Positions 1 to 9,205 of a DNA stretch of 21,344 nucleotides are shown in pieces. The translations under genes and the position numbers were made by a program. Numbering within the stretch: the stretch's first letter is position 1; every line of letters starts with the position of its first letter. Below the pieces are notes generated by a model, which saw nothing but the letters and a program-made list of their open reading frames with translations, was not told where the DNA came from and did no database searches. Source of the DNA: Saccoglossus kowalevskii (lineage: Eukaryota; Hemichordata; Enteropneusta; Harrimaniidae); contig NW_003132902.1 of assembly GCF_000003605.2 (NCBI RefSeq), positions 10,491-31,834 of the forward strand, written 5' to 3'.

Positions 1-2492
1 AAGCTCCCCAATATGGGATAGCAGACTGAAACGCACAGTCTGCTAGTAATCCCCGGACTACACACCCGTAAGCTCCGTAACGCCGTATTGCTGCGAACTA
101 GTAATTCGGCGAGAGGAAAAACACGTCCGAATTCGTTAAAGGATTAATTAATCTCTTCGCAAGTGAAAAAAGTTGAATATTTTTATTTCCTATCGAACAA
201 TATTTGTCATTTTTATTACGCGGAGTATTCCCATCAACACATTATCTCCAAAGCCCCGTTCTGGTGTAGATAGCCGTGTAATATGCTAATAAAACACACC
301 CGGGTTTGGATGCTGGGTGATACGTCACGTATAACGAGAAATCACAGTGCGTACATGGGCACAGATGTAACCACTTGTATGCGCCGTTACGTTTGATGCG
401 TCGTCGTTAGGATGTTACTAATCACAGAAACTCACACTCTCCGCGGCGCTGTATGCGTTAAATGCGCCCATTAACCGCTGAAATGGCCGTAATGTTCTAC
501 TAGGTAGGTGTTTACGGCTACCTTGAGTGGCGAGTCGTACGGATGGCACATGCGGTGATCGTGACAAACTTCCTCTATAGTACGCAACCGCATGGGTGGC
601 CCCACACAGCGTGCTCCCTCACAGAGTATTTTAACAACAAAACAGTGCGACACTCACAATGACACGGGTACCAAAGGAGGCTGGTTTAGACAAAAGGCGA
701 GGTAACACGACAGTAAGTTGTGTGGAGTGACAAATAAATATACCCGGTAAAATACACTCTGACCGCATTAAAGAATGAAAGTCGGAATACAAAGAATTGA
801 TTTTACATAAAAAAAAAGACGGCCACATGGCGCTGTTGACTTAGAAGTATAAACAGATGAACAGTGGTAATGTCTTAAGGTGTTTTCCATTATTCGAAAA
901 AGTATGAAATCACCATGGCTACCTTATAATTCAGGACTACACATTTGAATTGAGAACGAATTACGATAAGTCACGTGGTGACAACAGAGGCAATTACACC
1001 AAATTGACGACAATTTGTGTAACTGATTTGTAATCTATTGAAACTCGTAAAAAGCGTATTAAAAAGATACACGGGATGACACGCGACGATGACGCAAAGC
1101 ACCTTTGATTGAAAACAGGTAATCGGAAAAAAATCAGAGCTAAAAGTGGAAACGGCTTTGTCAATTGATAAAACACAAAGGCGAACGAAATTGACAATGC
1201 AAACATTACAGGAAACGCCATGATTAGCTGTAATTCATTACGAAATGGACACACCCTGAACGAAACGCATTTCGAAATGACACATTGTGGTGAGCCGGGA
1301 ATACGGTGTTCAATCGACAACTATACCTATGTCGAGACCAATGAATCCAACGCAAAAACCACTCGTCCGCTCTAATTGATGTATGTACTTGAAAACCCAC
1401 TCATTAATCGGCACTCTACTAGTGTATGCGACCACGTAATTACACTGTTCAACGCAGTATAGTGCGATGGTAGTTACGTGCCTGCTGAGAATACATCTTT
1501 TAAATCTAAACAAATTTGAAAATTATATTGTTTAAAGTAACATTTTGTGTATGTACTTTGTTTTAACTTTGAAAATGAAATATAAATTATCAAACACGGT
1601 ATAATATATAGCCTGTTGTCACATTCTTGATTTAATTCACGACACCGATGATGTTTTTATAAATTCGACGTTCCAACAATTCCAGTTTTTATTGTGTTGT
1701 ACTTTGAAAAGGCTCGCAGCATGTCTGGTATTTAAATATCATACACTTATCTAGTGAAAAAAATAAAAAGTCATATCAACTTGCCAAATTAGTAAAATAC
1801 AATACAGTGTGATATATAAATGTTGGCTCTGTGTGGTGCACTCTCACGTCAAATATATGTTCTCAGCGGGCCGATTTGGATTCCAACTGGCACGGAAACT
1901 TCCCATTCCACGTGATTGGCCTGTGCATGTCAGGAAGCGTTTCCTGTGCTTTAATTTCTCAATCCATTTTTGATAGCAATGTTTTCATCTTCGATTTTTT
2001 CAAACATCATTTAGACTCCCCGCGACTCGTTACAATTTCAATACGTCGATGTTTGTCATGATTTCGTCGCTGGGGGCGGCTGCTTTCATTGTTTTTGTTA
2101 TTTCAGACCAGAAAAGAAAATTCCTTATCGGTTTACTTTGAAAACAGCACAATCGTGAACAGTCATCTCTAGAAAGCGCCAAGTCATTTACTAGCACCCG
2201 AGGAGCACGTTGTGGAGGCGATGATGCATACCGGCCTTTAGGGAGACAATTAACGAATGACAGTGGTGTTGGATGTGGCCAGTCTGTATCGCTGCAAACC
2301 GCCAATTCATTCTGCCGTGGGCCAAATATAGTCTTTTAATATCACTTTAAACTACGTGTCTTTGTTATATTTCAAGTTCAAAACGCAGTATGATACCACA
2401 TAAGAACCATACATGTATTTGTATGATTTCAATATATGAGAGTTCGGTTTGAAGAATACAGTGATCTAGGATGAATAATGCGTTATACATTT
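1..2492. other. Unique AT-rich non-coding sequence
   Basis: I see no supported gene here. ORFs on both strands are short and mostly depend on non-ATG starts. The longest, on the minus strand at 994-1320, begins with TTG; its internal ATG at 1221 would give a hydrophobic product of about 75 residues with no recognised family. A minus-strand ORF at 2030-2305 also begins with TTG, has ordinary amino-acid composition, and lies in a patch slightly richer in G+C than its surroundings. A TATATAAA string sits at 1813-1820 with no convincing gene downstream. A small hairpin occurs at 21-43, with arms GCAGACT and AGTCTGC around a 9-nt loop. This reads as intergenic or intronic sequence. Confidence 0.6.
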
Positions 2493-2530
2493 AATAAAAC
2501 AAAAAAAACAAAAAAACAAAACTAAAACAA
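2493..2530 (+). repeat. A-rich tract with AATAAA, possible retroposon tail
   Basis: An AATAAA hexamer at 2493-2498 leads into about 30 nt made almost only of A, interrupted by single C residues and one T. Such a tract can be a simple A-rich repeat or the decayed tail of a retroposed element. I could not find a flanking target-site duplication or a recognisable retroposon body upstream, so only the low-complexity call is firm. Confidence 0.6.
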
Positions 2531-2759
2531 TACGCAAGTGATCCTAATTATGCTCAGTAGTTTACTTTGTGTACAAGAAGTTGAACACACAAGTTTTCAA
2601 TGAACTGGACACCCTGTAGCCAATCGTATATCGGGTGTGTTATTGCGTCAACGAAGCTGACACGTCATTCAGTGATCTATTCATTAGTAACTAGTCGCGG
2701 TGTGTGGATGTTTATGTCACAATAAACAACACATATCAATTATTATTCATAATATTAAC

Positions 2760-2800
2760 CAAGGATTTTATATACCAAATTTTTATATAAAATATCCTTG
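2760..2800. repeat. AT-rich inverted repeat (hairpin)
   Basis: The left arm at 2760-2774 reads CAAGGATTTTATATA and the right arm at 2784-2800 reads TATATAAAATATCCTTG. They are complementary except for a two-base bulge in the right arm, and a 9-nt loop separates them. It could extrude as a cruciform, or be the remains of a small foldback or MITE-type element. No internal element sequence or target-site duplication is evident. Confidence 0.7.
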
Positions 2801-3928
2801 ACCACTGCATAGCATCAATAACATAACCTAGGGCTTAGTATAAGCTATTAACACGTACTTATCCCCGAATGCATTTATAAATAGTACATATTTTATATTG
2901 GGTATTTTATATTACTACAAGTCAACCACGAATATATTCTCATCGCTATTACCAACACGTCAATGTAATAATTTGCGTTTATCATTTCATTCAATGGAAA
3001 CACACCTCATACCCTATATCATGATGCATTGTCACACACATTTCAACGTCTAAGCACTGTAACCGGTGAAGCTGAAATTGTGTGTTTCTCCACACGCTGC
3101 AGCTCTTCTACGCCGGATTGTTCCCACCATTAAATCGCGTTGCATCTGTGACATATTTATGTTTATTATAGTAAAAAATAACTTGAGATTACAGTTATCT
3201 CGATGCATGTTTCATTTTAACATTCAGGCGACTGGCATTGAATTTACAAAATAGAAAAATGTCGACGCGGTGAGGTAAAGCGTTCACAAATTTGGTTGAC
3301 TTTGATTTACAACTTGTGACATGTTTATTTAAAGTTCATGATCAAACTAATATAGATAGAAGGGCATGGTACGATACGATATATAAACATCGTTTCGATT
3401 CCCCAAACACAATATTCAGACAAAAAAACAAACGTGTTTTCAGTATTCAATATGAACCGGCCTATGCCGTGAATTAGAAGTGATATTTAACTTTACGTTT
3501 TGACACTTAATTACGAAAATCAATATTACGCAGGTTGAGTTGATGTCTATTTGGCGAGTCAAGCTCGTGTAAATCATCATTAAACTGAAGTAAGTCCTCC
3601 TTTCATCTACCATCATTGATTTCAGCAGATGCCCCGTTACTAAATGCTCCAGGAAACAAGTACTTGATTCCAGTGAATACTTAACACTTTACGGACGACA
3701 ATTACAGGCAGCCTTTTGTCTTCAATACAAATCATCCATTCAGTGTGAATCGTGACAAAGGGGGATCACAAAACCACGTAGCGACACGTTTTAATGATTG
3801 CGTCATTCAAAACACATCGTGATCTTGACTTCCAATTTGATAATTGTTGATTTAAAAGCGTAGTCCTTATTTTTTTTAGCGGTTTCATATTGTTTATAAT
3901 TTGTAAAATTTGACAGAATTTGTACATT
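2801..3928. other. Unique AT-rich sequence, no feature recognised
   Basis: This is AT-rich sequence with only short ORFs. The two plus-strand ORFs at 3066-3254 and 3292-3477 are about 60 codons long, lack ATG starts and have no recognised family. I see no RNA gene, mobile-element terminus or long repeat. Confidence 0.55.
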
Positions 3929-4204
3929 ATGAAAATGATATGTAAAATAGTATGTTTATGCTTGTGCCACACACCAAGACCCCGAACGACTCACCGCACT
4001 ATACGTTTCAAACAAGAAAATAAAAGGGAGCAGTTAGCACAGAAAACGATAAGATACAGCACAAGTTTCGATTATAACATACTTGATTGCCTATTAGTTG
4101 TGGAGGCAGAAAGCAGACAGCGGTTCGCTAATTTTCAAAAATCTATAGCATTCGGCAGAAAAAAATGTGACAAAAGGCATTCCGGTGAGACCTATATAGA
4201 TTAG
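3929..4204 (+). CDS. Short ORF, unrecognised (low confidence)
   Basis: An ATG at 3929, with A at -3, opens a 91-codon frame ending in TAG. The product starts with a short cysteine-rich hydrophobic stretch (residues about 3-13, ICKIVCLCLC core). An Arg/Lys-rich hydrophilic middle follows (about 16-45), then a mixed C-terminal part. The N-terminus weakly resembles a signal peptide but has no clear cleavage site. No family is recognised and no spliced partner or promoter could be assigned. An ORF of this length is within chance expectation for the window, so this is a candidate only. Confidence 0.1.
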   Translation: MKMICKIVCLCLCHTPRPRTTHRTIRFKQENKREQLAQKTIRYSTSFDYNILDCLLVVEAESRQRFANFQKSIAFGRKKCDKRHSGETYID

Positions 4205-4882
4205 AAATAAGATTTAGAGGAAATAAAATCTTGATAAGATTCTATACAGACGATCAATATATTCGATAAGAGAATTTGAATATAGCGAGAGAGGAGCGAA
4301 TCGATAACCGTTGTACAGCGAGGTGCCGTGCTCGCTACTAGATAGCATTTGTACACGTACAAAGATATGCAAAATGAACCCAATATTGATTTAGAGGTTA
4401 GTTTTTTTCTGAACTCCCAAAGCTGATAAAGTCTTCCCTTTTTCATTAATTCTCGGGATGGGAATAAAGTACTACAAATGATGGACTATTGTTAACGGTA
4501 TTTCTGCCTTTCATTAAACGTATGCTCACATAGGCCACACAAAATCATTATACGTAATCAACAAATTATAGAATTTACAAGGAACCACGTATTATTCCAC
4601 CTTGGTTTTTTTAACCCACCGGGACGCTCTGTGGGTACATTATAAACATAGATGGCAATGTGCGTTCTCTTTCAAGCGAGTACTTTAATCGCGACAGTAT
4701 TATTGACTAGAAATAGTCAATATTTGGGCATAACCCCATGCCCGTAATTCAAATATTATTCTGATCCTAATTCCGGTTTATTAAATGCATGACTGACCTA
4801 TTATAGTGAACGAGAGAAATTAGTCACAAATATAATGTGCCGACATCCGATAAATTTATATACTAGTAGATTAAATAAATGA
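4205..4882. other. Unique sequence flanking the satellite on its left
   Basis: This is AT-rich unique sequence leading up to the tandem array. No gene is supported. A minus-strand ORF at 4801-4995 runs into the array and owes its Asn-Ser-His-Trp repeats to the monomer sequence, so it is an artefact of the repeat. The boundary is abrupt: the first recognisable monomer, at 4883-4898, is shortened by 7 bp. Confidence 0.55.
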
Positions 4883-5138
4883 CCAGTGATGTCGGGCCAG
4901 TGACTATTCAAATCGGACCAGTGACTATTCACATCGGACCAGTGACTATTCACTAAGGGCCAGGGACTATTCACATCGAACCAGTGACTATTCACATCGG
5001 GTCAGTGACTATTCACATCGGGCGAGTGACTATTCACATCGGGTCAGTGACTATTCACATAGGGTCAGTGACTATTCACATCGAACCAGTGACTATTCAC
5101 TAAGGGTCAGTGACTATTCACATCGAACCAGTGACTAT

Positions 5139-5155
5139 TCACTGAGGGTCAGTGA
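5139..5155. repeat. Foldback between neighbouring satellite units (CTGAGG variant)
   Basis: TCACTGA (5139-5145), GGG, TCAGTGA (5149-5155) is a perfect 7-bp inverted repeat with a 3-nt spacer. It exists only where a unit carries CTGAGG in place of CATCGG and is followed by a GGTC-type join. The same structure recurs at 5475-5491 and 5601-5617. Confidence 0.75.
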
Positions 5156-5180
5156 CTATTCACATCGGGCCAGTGACTAA

Positions 5181-7940
5181 TCACATCGGGTCAGTGACTA
5201 TTCACATCGGATCAGTGACTATTCACTAAGGGGCAGTGACTATTCACACCGAACCAGTGACTATTTACATCGGGTCAGTGACTATTCACATCGAACCAGT
5301 GACTATTCACATCGGGTCAGTGACTATTCACATCGAACCAGTGACTATTCACATCGGGTCAGTGACTATTCACATCGAACCAGTGACTATTCACATCGGG
5401 TCAGTGACTATTCACATCGAACCAGTGACTCTTCACATCGGGTCAGTGACTATTCACATCGAACCAGTGACTATTCACTGAGGGTCAGTGACTATTCACA
5501 TCGGGCCAGTGACTATTCACATCGGGTCAGTGACTATTCACATCGAACCAGTGACTCTTCACATCGGGTCAGTGACTATTCACATCGAACCAGTGACTAT
5601 TCACTGAGGGTCAGTGACTATTCACATCGGGCCAGTGACTATTCACATCGGGTCAGTGACTATTCACATCGGATCAGTGACTATTCACTAAGGGTCAGTG
5701 ACTATTCACACCGAACCAGTGACTATTTACATCGGGTCAGTGACTATTCACATCGAACCAGTGACTATTCACATCGGGTCAGTGACTATTCACTAAGGAT
5801 CAGTGACTATTCACATCGGGTCAGTGACTATTCACATCGGGTCAGTGACTATTCACATCGAACCAGTGACTATTCACTAAGGGTCAGTGACTATTCACAC
5901 CGAACCAGTGACTATTCACACCGAACCAGTGACTATTCACATCGGGTCAGTGACTATTCACATCGGATCAGTGACTATTCACTAAGGGTCAGTGACTATT
6001 CACATCGAACCAGTGACTATTCACATCGAACCAGTGACTATTCACATCGGGTCAGTGACTATTCACATCGGGCCAGTGACTATCCACATCGGGTCAGTGA
6101 CTATTCACATCGGATCAGTGACTATTCACTAAGGGTCAGTGACTATTCACACCGAACCAGTGACTATTTACATCGGGTCAGTGACTATTCACATCGAACC
6201 AGTGACTATTCACATCGGGTCAGTGACTATTCACATCGAACCAGTGACTATTCACATCGGGTCAGTGACTATTCACATCGAACCAGTGACTATTCACATC
6301 GGGTCAGTGACTATTCACATCGGGCCAGTGACTATTCACATCGGGCCAGTGACCATTCACATCGGATCAGTGACTATTCACTAAGGATCAGTGACTATTC
6401 ACTAAGGGCCAGTGACTATTCACATCGGGCCAGTGACCATTCACATCGGATCAGTGACTATTCACTAAGGGTCAGTGACTATTCACATCGGACCAGTGAC
6501 TATTCACATCGGGTCAGTGACTATTCACTAAGGATCAGTGACTATTCACTAAGGGTCAGTGACTATTCACATCGGACCAGTGACTATTCACATCGAACCA
6601 GTGACTATTCATATCGGACCAGTGACTATTCACATCGGACCAGTGACTATTCACATCGGACCAGTGACTATTCACTAAGGGTCAGTGACTATTCACATCG
6701 GACCAGTGACTATTCACATCGAACCAGTGACTATTCATATCGGACCAGTGACTATTCACATCGGACCAGTGACTATTCACATCGGATCAGTGACTATTCA
6801 CTAAGGATCAGTGACTATTCACTAAGGGTCAGTGACTATTCACATCGGACCAGTGACTATTCACATCGAACCAGTGACTATTCATATCGGACCAGTGACT
6901 ATTCACATCGGACCAGTGACTATTCACATCGGACCAGTGACTATTCACTAAGGGTCAGTGACTATTCACTAAGGGTCAGTGACTATTCACATCGGACCAG
7001 TGACTATTCACATCGGTCAGTGACTATTCATAGGGTCAGTGACTATTCACATCGAACCAGTGACTATTCATATCGGACCACTGACTATTCACATCGGGTC
7101 AGTGACTATTCACATCGGACCAGTGACTATTCTCATAGGGTCAGTGACTATTCACATCGAACCAGTGACTATTCATATCGGACCAGTGACTATTCACATC
7201 GGGTCAGTGACTATCCACATCGGACCAGTGACTATTCACACAGGGTCAGTGACTATTCACATCGAACCAGTGACTATTCACTAAGGGTCAGTGACTATTC
7301 ACATCGAACCAGTGACTATTCACATCGGGTCAGTGACTATTCACATCGAACCAGTGACTATTCACATCGGGTCAGTGACTATTTACATCGAACCAGTGAC
7401 TATTTACATCGGGTCAGTGACTATTCACATCGGGCCAGTGACTATTCACATCGGATCAGTGACTATTCACACAGGGTCAGTGACTATTCACATCGAACCA
7501 GTGACTATTCACTAAGGGTCAGTGACTATTCACATCGAACCAGTGACTATTCACTAAGAGTCAGTGACTATTCACATCGAACCAGTGACTATTCACATCG
7601 GGTCAGTGACTATTCACATCGGATCAGTGACTCTTCACATCGGACCAGTGACTATTCACATCGGACCAGTGACTATTTACATCGGGTCAGTGACTATTCA
7701 CATCGAACCAGTGACTATTCACATCGGACCAGTGACTATTTACATCGGACTAGTGACTATTCACATCGAACCAGTGACTATTCACTAAGGGTCAGTGACT
7801 ATTCACACAGTGTCAGTGATTATTCGCATATCATTGGTGTTCATATATACATAGTTGCTACTTTAATAATAATAGTACGTTATTATAATGTGCACGGTAG
7901 ATGCAAAATGGCTTATGGCTATTTCTGTAATTTATGTTGA
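5181..7940 (+). other. Long stop-free frame across the satellite, no ATG start
   Basis: In the frame with codon starts at positions divisible by three, each 21-bp unit encodes seven residues, Ser-Asp-Tyr-Ser-His-Arg followed by Thr, Val or Ile. Leu replaces His in CTAAGG and CTGAGG units, and Leu replaces the second Ser in TTTACA units. Reading by eye, I find no stop from 5181 until the TGA at 7938-7940, which is 919 sense codons. The last roughly 40 codons lie in unique sequence beyond the array. The same frame is also open from 4890 to 5177 and is cut only by a TAA at 5178-5180. The consensus in this frame contains no ATG, and the one GTG at 7020 arises from the register slip. Expression would therefore need an upstream exon spliced in frame. 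A stop-free monomer whose length is a multiple of three gives such a frame automatically, so a non-coding satellite remains the simpler reading. Confidence 0.35.
7000..7038 (+). repeat. Register slip inside the satellite (20-bp plus 19-bp units)
   Basis: Two consecutive monomers are shortened: the AGT-to-AGT steps are 6999 to 7019 (20 bp) and 7019 to 7038 (19 bp) instead of 21. The summed loss is 3 bp, so the array returns to the same codon phase after one displaced unit. These are the only net indels I find between 4899 and 7815. Confidence 0.85.
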
Positions 7941-8261
7941 TTACCTCGGGACTATGTTAATTGGGAACGCAGAATGAAATAAGACTACGTAAGCGCCTAT
8001 ATCAAATATATATGCGATTTTCTCATACAGACAGCAATATCCAAAGAGCGAGTAGATGAGAAGAACATATCTTGTAGTAGTGTTGGGATTTCGGGGTTAG
8101 CTAGAAATACGTATCTGACGACGACGACGGCCATTGTCCAATTATGTCCCTTTGTATGACGTTTATCGGTTTACTTTGTTGCAAGAGAATTGTATCAGTG
8201 TAGCCTCTTAGCACGATATACGATGTGTCTGTGAGAACACACTAAATGTAATACAGACTAA
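7837..8261. other. Unique sequence flanking the satellite on its right
   Basis: The first hundred bases carry the in-frame continuation of the satellite's open frame, ending at TGA 7938-7940. Beyond that I see no gene. There is a short GAC-repeat stretch near 8116-8127. Both flanks of the array carry the 10-mer TATAATGTGC (about 4831 and 7884), which is too short to be called a target-site duplication. Confidence 0.5.
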
Positions 8262-8462
8262 ATGATAATGAGAGTGCTTGGAGCTACCGGAAAAAAATCT
8301 TTGAATAGGACCGTATATATGTGTAGTCACCCCATTAATGTCGCCAATACAAGATTTCGCTTCGACGACAGAACGCCACCAACTTATCATCCTCTGTCTG
8401 TCTCGATTAAGTGCTATCATAGCCGCCGACCAGATATAAGAGAACCACTCATACCCCACTAA
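8262..8462 (+). CDS. Short ORF, unrecognised (low confidence)
   Basis: ATG at 8262, with a second in-frame ATG two codons later, opens a 66-codon frame ending in TAA. The predicted peptide is basic and polar, with a Phe-Arg-Phe-Asp-Asp-Arg stretch near the middle and Pro-rich surroundings. The start context is weak (T at -3), although the ATG at 8268 has A at -3. A longer non-ATG frame runs antisense across the same stretch (8208-8483), so the region is simply low in stops and slightly richer in G+C. I recognise no family or splice partner, and chance is a sufficient explanation. Confidence 0.08.
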   Translation: MIMRVLGATGKKSLNRTVYMCSHPINVANTRFRFDDRTPPTYHPLSVSIKCYHSRRPDIREPLIPH

Positions 8463-9130
8463 TCTGAGCTGAGCACAACCCACGAGTAACTGCTATATTT
8501 TATTTATGTATTTCAATTCATTAAAAAATACAACAGATTAAAAACAAAATTAGTTTTTAGCACTGAAATCAACACACCTCTGTTAACGCTGTTGAGAAAT
8601 TGGGATACAAACAATACAACATATAACTTTTTTCTTGCTAGATTTAAAGTGGTGCGGATTATAGTATTTACGCTTGATAGATTTTTTCAACCCGTTAATT
8701 CAGTCTTCTAATCTCATTGTGTCGTGGCAGAGTGTAATTTGACTCGGCCACAGACCATTTTCATTACATCAAAACAGTGAAACGAGGAAGCATGCAAACT
8801 TGTTAAAACGGAGCAAGTCCCTCTAGGCCAGGGCTATTAATCGTCTGTATTCCCACTGTAAACGATATTGTGTGTTTTGAAGATGAAAGATTAAATAAAA
8901 TCCTCAAACTCCGTTTCTACATCAAAACGTTGGTAATACCCGCATATCCAGGCGTAAAAGACAAGTCATAAATGATGCAGATGTATTTGGAGCCGCATCA
9001 CTCTGTTCATCTTTTGTACTATCTGTTATCAATGCATCATCTCTCAGCTGTTCATGTATACAGTTTTTACACACATTTTATTATTTATGGAAGCTTTAGA
9101 TGAAAGGTTTGGGACGAATAAAAGACACCA
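8463..9130. other. Unique AT-rich sequence, nothing recognised
   Basis: I find no ORF of note, no RNA gene and no repeat longer than short A/T runs. It reads as ordinary intergenic or intronic sequence. Confidence 0.55.
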
Positions 9131-9205
9131 AACCAGAGTGTCTGTTTTGTCACAAAGATTAAATCTGAGTGAGAAACACATCGTTTCTTCTAGGATTTAG
9201 GTAAA
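9131..9205 (+). repeat. Possible diverged outlier of the AG|GT minisatellite
   Basis: AACCAGAGTG at 9131-9140 is identical to the 10-mer opening the minisatellite at 10561. The stretch ends with GGATTTAGGTAAA (9193-9205), which differs by one T from the GGATTTTAGGTAAA core of one of its units. A pyrimidine-rich run with CGTTTCTTCTAG precedes it. The middle part does not align well by eye, so this is a tentative relationship. Confidence 0.35.

Larger units (their letters stand above)
4883..7836 (+). repeat. 21-bp tandem satellite array, about 140 monomers
   Basis: The monomer consists of AGTGACTATTCAC, then ATCG, then a variable tail of four bases (mostly GGTC, AACC, GACC, GATC or GGCC). The AGT that begins each unit stays in one register from 4899 to 6999, a distance of exactly 100 x 21 bp. 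It then makes one 20-bp and one 19-bp step, and runs in register again from 7038 to 7815 (37 x 21). Units ending in AACC and GGTC often alternate, giving a 42-bp dimer. A common variant replaces CATCGG with CTAAGG, and three units have CTGAGG. The left end is a unit with a 7-bp deletion, and the right end decays in the unit from 7815. Copy similarity is high, which suggests recent expansion or homogenisation. It could be a polymorphic minisatellite or a fragment of a larger satellite; a coding role is unproven. Confidence 0.97.

Noticed and set aside
994-1320. 108-codon hydrophobic minus-strand frame
   Set aside because: It begins at TTG. Hydrophobic Phe/Leu/Ile-rich products are expected from AT-rich non-coding DNA, and no family is recognised.
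4801-4995. Minus-strand frame with Asn-Ser-His-Trp repeats
   Set aside because: It arises from the first monomers only. GGTC-type units put TGA into this frame, so it cannot extend through the array.
5236-7788. Several 74-81 codon frames with Val-Thr-Ile-His-Ile repeats
   Set aside because: These start at GTG inside the monomer and end at CAC-TAA or CAC-TGA wherever a CTAAGG or CTGAGG unit occurs. They are by-products of the repeat.
4883-7836. CRISPR-like array
   Set aside because: The units follow one another with no unique spacers, the period is 21 bp, and there are no cas-like genes. The surrounding sequence is eukaryotic in character.
4831-7893. TATAATGTGC on both sides of the satellite as a target-site duplication
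   Set aside because: The copies lie tens of bases from the array ends at unequal distances, have no shared extension, and are only 10 bases long.
2127-8177. Shared 16-mer TTATCGGTTTACTTTG at 2127-2142 and about 8162-8177
   Set aside because: The match does not extend on either side. One 16-base coincidence is not surprising in 21 kb of AT-rich DNA.
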